Shown: positions 1 through 9,405, numbered from the stretch's first letter. The stretch: DNA of 64,000 bases from Microterricola viridarii (GCF_900104895.1 NZ_LT629742.1:3534001-3598000), one strand, 5' to 3'. Made by a program: numbers and translations. Notes: a model not told the origin generated them from the sequence alone.

Positions 1-1137
1 GTACACGAGACGCAGGCAGTAGTCGCGCAGCAGCAGGGAGTCGGCGTCCAGCGTGAGCAGGTAAGGGGTGTCCGGCACGATCAGGTCGGCGTCGGCCGCA
101 TCCTCGACCGGGCGCAGGATGACGCCGCCCGCCGTGTGCTCCTCACGCCAATCGCGCCCCATCAGCGAAATGTACGAGTTGAGGTTCATCGCCTTGTTCG
201 CCTCGTGCGACAGCGACGCGTAGCTCTTGCGCTGGAAGCTGGTGAGCTTCGCCGTGAAGGTGCGCTCCAGTCGGAGCTGTAGCTCGAGCACTCGATCCGC
301 GTCAGGGTAGGACGCCTGGTCGAGCGATGCGCGCAGCGCGAGCAGGCTGAGCCGCAACTCAGATGCCAGGCCCATCAACACCTGGTCGATGAAGAACTCA
401 TCGACGTGGTCCTCCATCGGCTCGTTCTCGGCCATGTCCTCGAGCCAGATCGCGGCGGCCTCATAGTCGCCGGCCAGGTTCTCGATGTGGCGCCGCTCGA
501 CGACGACGCCGGCCGCGCGCTCGGCGGCGAACGCCTCCCGCGCCCCGGCAAACCTGGACCGCGGCCCCTCCAGCGCCTCCTCGATCTGAGCGGGCAGGGC
601 CAGCGTCGCATCCAGCCGGGCCCGGGCGGCCGGGTCCTTCTGGTTCGGGGAGTCATCGACCAGCAGCACGACCCGCACATTGGTGAATTCCTGCAGGGCC
701 GCTGACCAGAGGGTTCCGCGCACGACGGCGGGCTCCTCCGCATAGGAGGGGACCAAAACGGTCACTGCGCTGTCGTAGTCGCGGAAGTGCCGGTCCAGCT
801 CGGCGCGCGGCACCCGCACGTGGGCCCGGAAGCGGTAGAGCGCACCCTGCCTGGCCAGCAGGTACATCAGTGCAGAGAAGGTCAGGAAGGTGACGACGAT
901 CAGGTAGCCGACGGCCTCCATCGTGAAACGGAATCCGCCGCTGCTCTCGATGAACTGTCGGATGATCGTGGTCACCACGTAGATCGCCCAGAAGACCACG
1001 GTGGCGAGGATCGCGATGCGGCCCCACATGACCTTCCGCACGCTGGGCCGGGGGTGCATGATCGAGAGCGGCTCCGAGCGCCGTTCCGATCCCCACTGGC
1101 GCCTGCGCGTGCGTGATTGCTGCTCTTGAGTTGTCAT
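1..1137 (-). CDS. Family 2 glycosyltransferase, membrane-bound, 3' part outside window
   Basis: The visible 379 residues start at an ATG and run off the left edge. Two hydrophobic segments lie near residues 40-60 and 76-95. A GT-A fold follows: VLVPSYAEEP at about 127, the nucleotide-binding VVLLVDDSP at about 156-164, and the metal-binding LTLDADS at about 361-367. This resembles cellulose, hyaluronan and poly-GlcNAc synthase-like enzymes that polymerise and export a polysaccharide from UDP-sugars. About 200 residues separate the two aspartate motifs, and much of that is a charged, probably helical insertion (about 170-310), which is unusual. It is divergent from the GH18 gene. The acceptor motif and C-terminal membrane segments would lie outside the window, so the product is not known. 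Confidence 0.85.
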   Translation of the reverse strand, partial: MTTQEQQSRTRRRQWGSERRSEPLSIMHPRPSVRKVMWGRIAILATVVFWAIYVVTTIIRQFIESSGGFRFTMEAVGYLIVVTFLTFSALMYLLARQGALYRFRAHVRVPRAELDRHFRDYDSAVTVLVPSYAEEPAVVRGTLWSAALQEFTNVRVVLLVDDSPNQKDPAARARLDATLALPAQIEEALEGPRSRFAGAREAFAAERAAGVVVERRHIENLAGDYEAAAIWLEDMAENEPMEDHVDEFFIDQVLMGLASELRLSLLALRASLDQASYPDADRVLELQLRLERTFTAKLTSFQRKSYASLSHEANKAMNLNSYISLMGRDWREEHTAGGVILRPVEDAADADLIVPDTPYLLTLDADSLLLRDYCLRLVY

Positions 1138-1268
1138 TGCTCCGGTCAATTCCGCCTGATTCCGACTCCGCCGTCTTTTTGAAGGATAGAGCAGCCGGGC
1201 CGACAGCGGTGTCGACGCTATGGGAGCATAGGCGTTGTGGCATACAGCAGCCACCGCGCTTCATCATC

Positions 1269-2876
1269 ATGGCGGGGCCCTCCCGCACCACCCACTTGCG
1301 AGGTCTTGTGTCCCGGCGTTTCCCTGATCGGCGTCTCTCCCTTGTGCGCCTCACCATCCTGATCGGCGTGCTCACCGGCCTTGTATTCGCCGGATTTCAG
1401 GGCTGGAAGTGGTTCGAGAACGAGACGACGCCGACGCGCGCGGCCTGGTTCGCCGGCTACGTCGATGTGACGGCAACCCCGCAATTCGGCTTCGAGCAGC
1501 CGCGCAGCGACGCCGACAAGAACGTCGTGCTCTCCTTCGTCGTCGCCTCGCCGGACGAGCCGTGTACCCCGACTTGGGGTGGCGCGTACACCTTGGACGA
1601 GGCGAAGGACCAGTTGGATCTCGACCGCAGGCTCGCCCGCCTGCGCCAGCAGGGCGGGGAGGCCATGGTCTCCTTCGGCGGCCAGCTCAACGACGAGCTT
1701 GCCGTGTCCTGCACGAACACGGCACAGCTGAAGAAGGCCTATGCGAGCGTGCTCGACCGGTACGAGCTCGACGCGATCGACCTCGACATCGAGGGCGAGG
1801 CGCTCGGCAACACGGAGGCCAATGCCCGCCGTGCCAGCGCGATCGCGGCGCTGCAGACCGAGCGCGCCGCCGCCGGTTCCCCGCTCGCCGTCTGGCTCAC
1901 CCTGCCGGTCACGCCCGACGGTCTCTCGCCCGACGGCACCACGATCATCGCCGACGCCCTGGCGGCCGGTGTGGACCTCACCGGCGTGAACATCATGACG
2001 ATGGACTACGGCCAGAGCAAGGCGAAGAACCAGTCGATGGGCGACGCCGCGGAGGCCGCGCTGACCTCCACCCAGCGGCAGCTGCGCGTGCTCTACGACC
2101 GCGCCTCGCTGCACCTCACCGATGCCACCCTGTGGGCGAAGCTCGGCGCGACGCCGATGATCGGGCAGAACGACATCCGCGGTGAGATCTTCACCCTCGA
2201 GGATGCCGCCCAGCTGAACGCCTTCGCGCTCGCCCAGCGGGTCGGGAGGCTCTCGATGTGGTCCTCCAACCGTGACGCCACCTGTGGCCCCAACTACGAC
2301 GACGTGACGCGCGTCTCCGACGCGTGCAGCGGGGTGGACATCGGCGAATCGAGCTTCTCCGCCGTGCTGGGTGCGGGCCTCGTGGGAACCCCGGACTCCG
2401 GTTCGGGTGTCGTCACAGAGTCGGAGCCGCTGGCGGAGCAGGACCTCACCGACGACCCGAAGACCAGCCCGTACCCGATCTGGGACGCGGACGTCTCCTA
2501 CCGGGAGGGCAGCAAGGTGGTCTGGCACCGCAAGGTGTACCAGGCCAAGTGGTGGACGAAGGGCGAGGTGCCGGACAACCCCGTGCTCCAGTCGTTCGAG
2601 ACGCCGTGGACGCTGATCGGCCCGGTTCTGCCCGGAGAGACTCCGATCCCCGTGCCGACGCTGGAGCCGGGGACGCTGCCGGAGTGGTCGGGAAGCACCG
2701 TCTACGAGAAGGGCGCCAGAGTTCTTCTGGACGGGCTCCCCTACGAGGCGAAGTGGTGGACGCAGGGCGACAGCCCGCAGGCGGCGGAGACCGAGCCGGA
2801 CAGCTCGCCGTGGCTGCCGTTGGACGCCGCGGCCGTGCTCGCCACACTCGCGACGGATCCGCCCGCCGCCGGCTAG
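1269..2876 (+). CDS. Membrane-anchored GH18 chitinase-like protein with two CBM5/12 modules
   Basis: The protein has 535 residues. Residues about 22-45 form one hydrophobic anchor, so the catalytic part should be outside the membrane. The GH18 signature DAIDLDIEG carries the catalytic acid glutamate, and SFGG and MTMDYG are further GH18 strand motifs. The C-terminus has two related modules of about 50 residues, each with AKWWT, typical of carbohydrate-binding family 5/12 on chitinases. Cleavage of beta-1,4-GlcNAc polymers is therefore likely. I chose the ATG at 1269 because upstream codons in the frame overlap the divergent glycosyltransferase, although no clear ribosome binding site precedes it. 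The pairing with that glycosyltransferase suggests trimming of its own product rather than feeding on external chitin. Confidence 0.88.
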   Translation: MAGPSRTTHLRGLVSRRFPDRRLSLVRLTILIGVLTGLVFAGFQGWKWFENETTPTRAAWFAGYVDVTATPQFGFEQPRSDADKNVVLSFVVASPDEPCTPTWGGAYTLDEAKDQLDLDRRLARLRQQGGEAMVSFGGQLNDELAVSCTNTAQLKKAYASVLDRYELDAIDLDIEGEALGNTEANARRASAIAALQTERAAAGSPLAVWLTLPVTPDGLSPDGTTIIADALAAGVDLTGVNIMTMDYGQSKAKNQSMGDAAEAALTSTQRQLRVLYDRASLHLTDATLWAKLGATPMIGQNDIRGEIFTLEDAAQLNAFALAQRVGRLSMWSSNRDATCGPNYDDVTRVSDACSGVDIGESSFSAVLGAGLVGTPDSGSGVVTESEPLAEQDLTDDPKTSPYPIWDADVSYREGSKVVWHRKVYQAKWWTKGEVPDNPVLQSFETPWTLIGPVLPGETPIPVPTLEPGTLPEWSGSTVYEKGARVLLDGLPYEAKWWTQGDSPQAAETEPDSSPWLPLDAAAVLATLATDPPAAG

Positions 2877-2888
2877 GCCCGCGCGCCC

Positions 2889-2910
2889 GGCCGGTTCTCC
2901 GAGAACGGCC
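2889..2910. terminator. Hairpin between convergent genes
   Basis: An inverted repeat GGCCGGTTCTC / GAGAACGGCC with one bulged base and a one-base loop lies between the convergent GH18 and GGDEF-EAL genes. It has no U-tract, so it may be a weak bidirectional terminator. Confidence 0.45.
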
Positions 2911-5297
2911 TAGGCGCCCGCGGCCTCGGCCTCGGCCTCGGCGAGGGCGTCGGCCGTGAAGCGCTCGTCCGGCACGACGGCGGCGTTGCCGTGCCGGTGC
3001 AGGCGCTCGGCCGTGGCCTCGGCCGAGGCCGGCACGCCGTAGTAGAAACCCTGGGCGCTGCGCACGCCGACACTCTGCAGGAGCGCACCGGTGTCCGGAC
3101 TCTCCACACCCTCGACGACGAGCGCGTAGTCGAGGGTGTCGCCGAAGCCCTGCAGGGCGCGCAGCACCTCGAGCTGACGGATGTCTGCCAGGTCGTCGAT
3201 GAGCGAGCGGTCGATCTTCAGGATGTCCATCGGCATGCGCACCAGAGCGCCGACGGAGGAGTTCTCCGAGCCGTAGTCGTCGAGCGCGATCATGATGCCG
3301 AGGTCACGCAGGTGGTCGGCCTGACAGCGCAGTTCGTTGCTCACCACGCTGAGCGACCGCTCGTTGAGCTCCAGGCAGAGGGTCAGTTCGGGGAAGAGCT
3401 CGGGAAGCGTCTCGAGGAATCCGCCCAGCCGGGCGGGCAGGATCTGCTTGGCCTCGACGTTGACGGTCACACAGTTGACCCGGGAGTCGATCTCCGCGAA
3501 CCCGCGCGCCGCCGTCAAAGCCTTGAGGATGACCTGCTTCGTCAGCTCGTCCAGCAGCCCGAGCTTCTTGGCCTTCTCGATCAGCGAGGCCGGGGAGATC
3601 GGTCCGATCTCCGGATCGGTGTAGCGCACCAGGGCTTCGAAGGCCCAGATGGTGTCCTCGACGATGCTCACGATGGGCTGGAAGAACACCGTCAGCCCGT
3701 CACTCTCGATCGCACGCACCACGCTGTCGTTCACCTGCGAGGAGCGATGGGAAGAGATGCTGACGCTGCCGCCGCTGCCGGGGCCGCCCTGCTTGCGCGA
3801 CTTCTTGGCGGCGAGCATGGTGCGGTCGGCATCCTCGATCAGCCGCTCCAAGTCGATCTCCCGGTGGGCGGAGAACGCGACCCCCACACTGATGCTCGGT
3901 TGGAACGCGACCTCACCGAAGACGACCCTGGCCCCGCAGTTCTCGACGATCCGCTCGGCGATCGACTTCGCCTGCCGCAGGCTGGTGAGCTCGGTCAGCA
4001 CGATGATGAACTCGTCCCCGCCCACGCGGGCGACGACATCCGTCGGTCGCAGGGTGTTGACGAGGCGCTGCGCAACCTCCTTGAGGGCGAAGTCCCCCGT
4101 TGCGTGTCCGTGTCGGTCGTTGAGCTTCTTGAAGTTGTCGAGGTCGATGAAGAGCACCGCGATGGCCTCGGCATAGCCGCGGTTGTCGTTGATCGCGCGG
4201 AGCGACTCCTGGAAGGACCCGTAGTTGGGCAGGCCGGTGAGGCTGTCGGTGCTGGCGCGGAGCCGGAGCCCCTCCACGCTCTCCTTCACCCTGGAGACCT
4301 CGCTGCCGATGTGCGCAAGCGCGTCGACCACACGCTGGTCCCCCTCCGTGAAGGCGGATGCCGCGATCGCGCGGCGCACGACCAGGTACTGGTCCTGGCC
4401 GGTTCCCAGACTGATGCGGGCGCCGATCTCGGCACGGCCGGGCCGCTTGGAGCGGATCTCCGTTGACTCGGCGTTGGCGGCCTCCTGCGCGAACTCCTGT
4501 ACCAGGGCGTCGACCCGCCCCTTCTCCTCCCAGGGCAGCGCGAGGGAGGCTTCGACCAGGCCCTCCAGCCGGCGGGTGACGCTCTTGAGGTTGTCGCGGA
4601 CGGCGAGGAGGACGAGCACCATGGCGCTGCCGACGATCAGCAGCACGTTGATCACGGATTGCGGGTTGGTCAGGTGCGAGGAGACCAGCGTCATCTTGGC
4701 CAGGTGCAGGATGCCGGAGAGCGCGGTGATCAAGAGCCACACCCGTGCCAGCTTCACCCAGCTGATCGCCTTGATGCCGAAGCTGCGCTGCCCCTCCCCG
4801 TTCCACCGCCCCTTCTGGCGAGCGAACTCGATGAGCAGGACGACGAGCAGGTAGCTCGCGGCGGCAAGCGGGTAGACGAGGAACCCCGCCGGGCCGCCGT
4901 CGAAGGCGAGCAAGGTGAGCACGTAGCCGCCCGCGCCGAGAGCGGACACCCCGCCCGCGTACAGGGAGAAGAGCGGGACGCGAATGATGTAGAGGTAGGA
5001 GACGAAGATGCCGAAGGTGAACAGGCCGATGAGCAGGAGCGGGCGCTGAATCAGGTCGGATGCCGAGAGCACCGCGATGGCCAGGCCGGGCAGTGGCACG
5101 CCAGACTGGCGTGCGATGGGCACGCGGAAGATGCCCGCGGCGGCGAAACCGACCACCGCGAACAGGGAGAGGAGCCAGCCGCCGAACGTCAGGCTGGGCA
5201 GGCTCAGCAACGCGGCCATCATCATTGCGAGTGCGTACAGGATCACCGGCACCAGAAAGGCCATGTCCCACGGGGTCACAATGCGCGCGAACTTCAC
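2910..5297 (-). CDS. Membrane GGDEF-EAL cyclic-di-GMP turnover protein
   Basis: The protein has 795 residues. Several hydrophobic segments occupy residues 12-230, followed by a linker, a GGDEF domain (about 345-505) and an EAL domain (about 525-770). The cyclase motif RVGGDEF is intact at 425-430. RPTD at 417-420 stands five residues before GGDEF, as in the product-inhibition site. The phosphodiesterase side keeps FEALVR, NVEAK, ELNER, LDDYGS, LKIDRS and VVEGVE, so both activities are possible. The DDFGTGYSS loop reads DDYGSENSS, which could alter activity. The start is GTG at 5297 with no obvious Shine-Dalgarno; a TAATGT box lies seven bases upstream of the start, so a leaderless transcript is possible. 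The gene is convergent with the GH18 gene and may control the adjacent glycosyltransferase. Confidence 0.93.
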   Translation of the reverse strand: MKFARIVTPWDMAFLVPVILYALAMMMAALLSLPSLTFGGWLLSLFAVVGFAAAGIFRVPIARQSGVPLPGLAIAVLSASDLIQRPLLLIGLFTFGIFVSYLYIIRVPLFSLYAGGVSALGAGGYVLTLLAFDGGPAGFLVYPLAAASYLLVVLLIEFARQKGRWNGEGQRSFGIKAISWVKLARVWLLITALSGILHLAKMTLVSSHLTNPQSVINVLLIVGSAMVLVLLAVRDNLKSVTRRLEGLVEASLALPWEEKGRVDALVQEFAQEAANAESTEIRSKRPGRAEIGARISLGTGQDQYLVVRRAIAASAFTEGDQRVVDALAHIGSEVSRVKESVEGLRLRASTDSLTGLPNYGSFQESLRAINDNRGYAEAIAVLFIDLDNFKKLNDRHGHATGDFALKEVAQRLVNTLRPTDVVARVGGDEFIIVLTELTSLRQAKSIAERIVENCGARVVFGEVAFQPSISVGVAFSAHREIDLERLIEDADRTMLAAKKSRKQGGPGSGGSVSISSHRSSQVNDSVVRAIESDGLTVFFQPIVSIVEDTIWAFEALVRYTDPEIGPISPASLIEKAKKLGLLDELTKQVILKALTAARGFAEIDSRVNCVTVNVEAKQILPARLGGFLETLPELFPELTLCLELNERSLSVVSNELRCQADHLRDLGIMIALDDYGSENSSVGALVRMPMDILKIDRSLIDDLADIRQLEVLRALQGFGDTLDYALVVEGVESPDTGALLQSVGVRSAQGFYYGVPASAEATAERLHRHGNAAVVPDERFTADALAEAEAEAAGA

Positions 5298-5386
5298 AGG
5301 TCAACATTAGCCAGTGCCGCCCGGTGGCCCGACTGCCCCGCGGGCCGCGCAGTCAGTGCGGGCACGAGAGGCCGGCCGATGGGCAG

Positions 5387-5526
5387 CGAAAAGCCGCATC
5401 CAGATCGTTCTCGTTGGGCGAGAACGCTTCGGGTTCGGGAGCGAGAAGCGGTATCGGCCAACGACTCACGCGACACGGGCAAGCCCGTGAGCGAGAAGCG
5501 AACGCCCGGATGCGGCGTTTTTCGTT
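5387..5526. ncRNA. Candidate structured RNA or large inverted-repeat element
   Basis: This stretch lies in the 326-base gene-free gap 5298-5623. A closing stem pairs CGAAAAGCCGCATCC (from 5388) with GGATGCGGC (5508-5516) and TTTTCG (5519-5524), apart from a two-base bulge. Inside are a perfect 8-bp hairpin CGTTCTCG-ttggg-CGAGAACG (5406-5426), a CACGGG-caag-CCCGTG hairpin, a competing CTCACG/CGTGAG pairing, and the word GAGCGAGAAGCG twice. On the plus strand the closing stem ends in a five-T run like an intrinsic terminator. No known RNA family was recognised and the strand is uncertain. The rest of the gap (5527-5623) is less GC-rich with no gene. Confidence 0.4.
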
Positions 5527-5623
5527 GCTGAAATCAGTCTGTCCGGCCAACCACAAGATCAGCTTGGGTATTGGAGTCTCAACCTCAAGATTTGCTTAAG
5601 AAATGCTCGCGCGGGCGGTGCGC

Positions 5624-6832
5624 TCAGCGCTGGCCGGATCCGTCGACCGTTGCCGGCACGGCGCCGGCGTCGAACACCACGCGGTTGCCGCCGGCATCCG
5701 AGGCCCTCTTGCAGGCGCTCCGCGCGGCGCGGTCGAGGCGCTCGAAGTCGAAACCGGTGTAGTCGGTGAGCGCGATGCCGATGCTGATCGTCGGGCGCAG
5801 GCCGGCGAACTCGGCGAGCGAGTCCTCCAGCAGGCCCGATTGCAGGGTTTGGGCGATCGCACGCGCCCCTTCGCTGGAGGCCACGGGGGCAATCAACGAC
5901 AAGCGCCCGGTTCCGGTGCTGCCGATCGCCGCGTGCGGCGGCCCGAACTGGCGCACGACCGCGGTGTACCTCGCGAGAATCGCGTTGCTGTGCGCCGGCC
6001 CGAATGCGGTGTTGATCTCGCGCAGGTCGTCCAGGTCGATGTGGAGCAGCGCCAGCTGCTCATCGTGGTACTCCGAGCGATCCAGCCAGTCGCCGACGAT
6101 GCGCCCGAAAGCACCCGCCGTGAGGACGTCGTCGACGGTGTAGCAACTGTGCCCGTCGGTGCGGCGGCCCGCACGCGGCGCCGACTCGGCGACGGCGCCC
6201 TGGGCGAATCGGATCAGGGACATCGAGTTGAAGAGCACGACCGACATGAGCATTGTGACGAGTGCCAGCGCAGACGAGCCGAAGAACAGGCTGAAGACGT
6301 CTGAGTCCGGGCCGCCGACGGTGAAGAAGACGAGCCGCCCGGCGAAGAATGCTGCCTGCACGCTGAACACGACGAACATCGGCCGCGAACCGCGCGCCCG
6401 CCGCATCTCACCTCGCGAGCACTCGACCGCGGAGAGAACGGCGAACAGCACGATCGCCGCGAAGTAGACCTGCGCGCCGGCCCACTCATCGCTGTCCGGC
6501 CCGGGGATCAGCCCGGCGACGAGCACCACGAAGCTGCCGACGGTCGCCGCCCAGTTCGGCCCGCGCCGCCCGTTGTGACGGCGGCATCCCAGCCAGAAGA
6601 AGGCGGTGCCGGCGACGAATCCGGCATTGCCGACGGCCGAGGCCCACCAGAGCTCCGGGGAGAGCTGCCACGCCAGGTAGCTGGTCGTCGTGAGGATGCC
6701 CGCCAGATAGCCGGCGGCCCAGAGCCGGCCTGCCGAGCTGTCCTTGTGCACGATCGTTCCGCCCACGAAGAGCGTGGCCGTCACGACCACGATGAGTGCG
6801 CTGGCCAACGAGATGGTCCAACCGTCGATCAT
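5624..6832 (-). CDS. Membrane protein with degenerate GGDEF domain
   Basis: The protein has 402 residues with about six hydrophobic segments in residues 8-230 and a C-terminal GGDEF-like domain (about 245-385). The fold is suggested by LLHIDLDDLREINTAFG and by the late strand TISIGIAL. The catalytic GGDEF position reads STGTGRLSL, so cyclase activity is very unlikely; a receptor or allosteric role is more probable. The start codon overlaps the stop of the upstream histidine kinase gene (ATGA), so the two are translationally coupled and probably work together in sensing. Confidence 0.75.
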   Translation of the reverse strand: MIDGWTISLASALIVVVTATLFVGGTIVHKDSSAGRLWAAGYLAGILTTTSYLAWQLSPELWWASAVGNAGFVAGTAFFWLGCRRHNGRRGPNWAATVGSFVVLVAGLIPGPDSDEWAGAQVYFAAIVLFAVLSAVECSRGEMRRARGSRPMFVVFSVQAAFFAGRLVFFTVGGPDSDVFSLFFGSSALALVTMLMSVVLFNSMSLIRFAQGAVAESAPRAGRRTDGHSCYTVDDVLTAGAFGRIVGDWLDRSEYHDEQLALLHIDLDDLREINTAFGPAHSNAILARYTAVVRQFGPPHAAIGSTGTGRLSLIAPVASSEGARAIAQTLQSGLLEDSLAEFAGLRPTISIGIALTDYTGFDFERLDRAARSACKRASDAGGNRVVFDAGAVPATVDGSGQR

Positions 6833-8498
6833 GCCCTGTCCCTGTCTTTCGGAAGGGTGACGAGCACGGTGGTGCCCTCCCCCTCGACGCTTTGCACGGT
6901 GAGATCGCCGCCATGCAGCCGGGCGATCTCCCTGCTGATCCCCAGTCCGAGCCCGCTGCCGTGCACGGTGGAATTGCGCACGGACTCGGAGCGGAAGAAC
7001 CGCTCGAACAGCCGGGGCTGCTCCTCGTCGGCGATGCCGATTCCGGTGTCGCGCACGATCAGCCACACCATCTTCTCGTCGCTGGTGAGGCCGATCGAGA
7101 CGGCGCCCCTGTCGACGTTGTACTTGATCGCGTTCGAGATCACGTTGTCGATCAGCTGGCGCAGGCGCGAGCCGTCCGCGATCAGCGATGTCGCCTCGGC
7201 CGCGGCGCAATCGATGCGGATCTCGCGTTCGCTGGCCCACGGCAGGAGCGACTCGATCGACTGCTCCACGACGTCGAGCAGCGCGCACGGGCCGGGTTGC
7301 AACACCATCGGCTGTTCCGCCCCGTTCGAGGCGGCCAGGATATCGGCGAGCAGGTCGAGGAGCCGGTTGGCGTTCTTGTGGGCGACCTGCAGCTGCGCCT
7401 CGGCCGCGGGCGGGAGGCCGCCCCCGTCGAGGGTGAGTTCGAGGTAGCCGAGCACCGAGGTCAGTGGCGTGCGCAGCTCATGCGACACCGAGGCGACGAG
7501 GTCGTCGCGGTCACGCAGGGCCATCACCTCGGCGGTGACGTCGCGGGAGACGACGATGCTGCCGTCGTACTCGCCGAGCTTGCTGTGCAGGTGGCGCGCG
7601 GTGACCGAGAGCGCGGCCTTCTCGCCGTTGGGCGCCTCAAGCCACACTGTCTCCGGCTCGAACTTCTCCCCCTGCATCGCGCGTTGCAGGGGCGTCGCTG
7701 CGGCAGAATCGCTCGTCCCCCGACCGGGAGCGCGGTGGCATCCGCCAGCCGCTCGTCGAGCTGCATGCGCATCTGAGCCTCGTTGACCAAGTTGATCTGG
7801 CCGGACTTGTCGATGCGGACCACGCCGAAGTCGACCGTGTTCAGCACCTCGGCGAGCAGTTCCTCCTGGCGCCGCGCCTGTGCGAGCGCGCCCTCGAGCA
7901 GGCCGGACTGCTTGCTGAGCAGCAGCCGCTGCGCCCGGTTGCGGCGGGTGTGCAGGCGCCCGGAGACGGCGACGAACACCAGGGTGATCGGCAGGAAGAT
8001 GAGCGTCTGCATGGCGGACAGCGTGACCGGGAGCCCGCGCAGCGCGAACTCGGCCGCCACCAGCGCGCCGACGAGTATGACGCTCGCCGTGATGCCGACA
8101 GCACCGACGAGCGTCGAGATCCACAGCACGGGGAACACCCAGAGCAGACCGAGACCGAGCTCGGGCTGCGAGTGGCGCATACAGGCGATCGCGAAGATGT
8201 CGATGACCGGCAGGACCAGCACCAGGTGCGGGGCGTGGGCGGACCAGCGCATCAGGATCGCCGCGAGGCAGGCGGCAAAGGTGAGCAGCAGCCCCAGATA
8301 GAACGTGACGCTGCTTCCCTCGCCGGGCCCGAAGACCATGACCGTGGTGAAGACGGTGAGCGCGGCCGCGCCGAAGAGCAGCTGCGTCAGCACGATCGAG
8401 CGGTCCTGCGTGGCCGGGTCGGTGTCCAGCACCGCGTCGAGCCAGTCAGAACGGCGACTGCTGCGGCCTGCCAGGGGCCCGGTCGCGCGTTCTGTCAT
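6829..8498 (-). pseudogene. Membrane sensor histidine kinase with a single frameshift
   Basis: The N-terminal frame begins at an ATG at 8498 and carries about six hydrophobic segments (residues about 38-195), a short coiled region and the start of a PAS domain (NTVDFGVVRIDKSG). It is open only until the C5 run at 7717-7721. The rest of PAS, the H-box SVSHELRTPL (about residue 340), the N-box DNVISNAIKYN and the ATP-lid motifs DTGIGI and GSGLGLG continue in the next frame to 6829. Adding one base to the run restores one protein of about 556 residues. The kinase core shows no other damage, so this is a recent mutation, phase variation or a sequencing error. No response regulator lies next to it. 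Confidence 0.8.
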
Positions 8499-8542
8499 GG
8501 CTTGACTGTACCGCGACGGTGGGGCCGATTCCGGATGCCGGA

Positions 8543-9301
8543 TCAGGCGATGCCGCCGCCGTCGACGACGAGCGCGGACCCGGTGACGTAGGAGGACTCG
8601 TCGCTGGCCAGCCAGACCACAGCGGCCGCGATCTCATTCGGCTCGCCCATCCGCCCGAGTGGCCGGTCGGCGGACTCGGCGAGGAACGCCTGTGCGTCCT
8701 GGTCGAGCTGCCGGGCCTCCTCAAGGAGCATGCCCGTGTTCACGTCGCCCGGGTTCACCGAGTTGACCCGGATGCCCTGCGGTCCGTGGTCGATGGCGAG
8801 TGCGCGCGTCATGTTGAGCACGGCCCCCTTCGATGCGCAGTAGGAGATCGCCTGGCCGCCGCCCTTCAGCCCCCAGCCGGAGCCGGTGTTGACAATGGAG
8901 CCGCCGCCGGCCGCCGCCATGACCGGCACGATGTGCTTGCACATCAGGAAGATCGACTTCACGTTGACGCCGAAGACCAGGTCCCACTCCTCTGCAGTGG
9001 TCTCGACCGCCGTCGTGCGCCGGATGATCCCGGCATTGTTGAAGACGACGTCGACTCCGCCGAACTCCGCGAGCGTGGTGGCGATGACGCGCTGGATGTC
9101 GGCCTCGCTCGACACATCTGCGGCGACGGCGATGGCGCTGCCGCCGTTCGCGCGGATCTCGGCGGCCACAGCGTCTGCGGCATCCGCCCGCAGGTCGACG
9201 ACGGCGACCCGGGCGCCTTCCGCGGCGAAGGCCAGCGCCGTGGCACGGCCGATGCCGCCCGCCCCGCCGGTGACGATGGCATTCTTGTCGGCCAGACGCA
9301 T
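8543..9301 (-). CDS. Short-chain dehydrogenase/reductase
   Basis: The protein has 252 residues, the classical SDR length. It has the NAD(P)-binding TGGAGGIG near the N-terminus, the NNAG motif, a serine followed by YCASK as the catalytic Tyr-Lys pair, and the C-terminal GSALVVDGG. An aspartate (VVDLR) at the end of the second strand favours NAD(H). The substrate cannot be read from the sequence; many relatives act on sugars, polyols or 3-oxoacyl compounds. A GntR-family regulator is divergent from it and probably controls it. Confidence 0.88.
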   Translation of the reverse strand: MRLADKNAIVTGGAGGIGRATALAFAAEGARVAVVDLRADAADAVAAEIRANGGSAIAVAADVSSEADIQRVIATTLAEFGGVDVVFNNAGIIRRTTAVETTAEEWDLVFGVNVKSIFLMCKHIVPVMAAAGGGSIVNTGSGWGLKGGGQAISYCASKGAVLNMTRALAIDHGPQGIRVNSVNPGDVNTGMLLEEARQLDQDAQAFLAESADRPLGRMGEPNEIAAAVVWLASDESSYVTGSALVVDGGGIA

Positions 9302-9405
9302 GGGTGCTCCTCGGTTTGGGGGGTCAGTGCCTTAAGCATGCCGGATGCCGGCTCGGCGGCACGCCGTAAGCTGATCGGGTGGCCATTCGGCTCAGAGAGG
9401 GTCCC

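Noticed and set aside
5298-5623. c-di-GMP riboswitch before the GGDEF-EAL gene
   Set aside because: The conserved aptamer core and receptor elements of class I or II were not found, and the strong structure is better placed on the plus strand.
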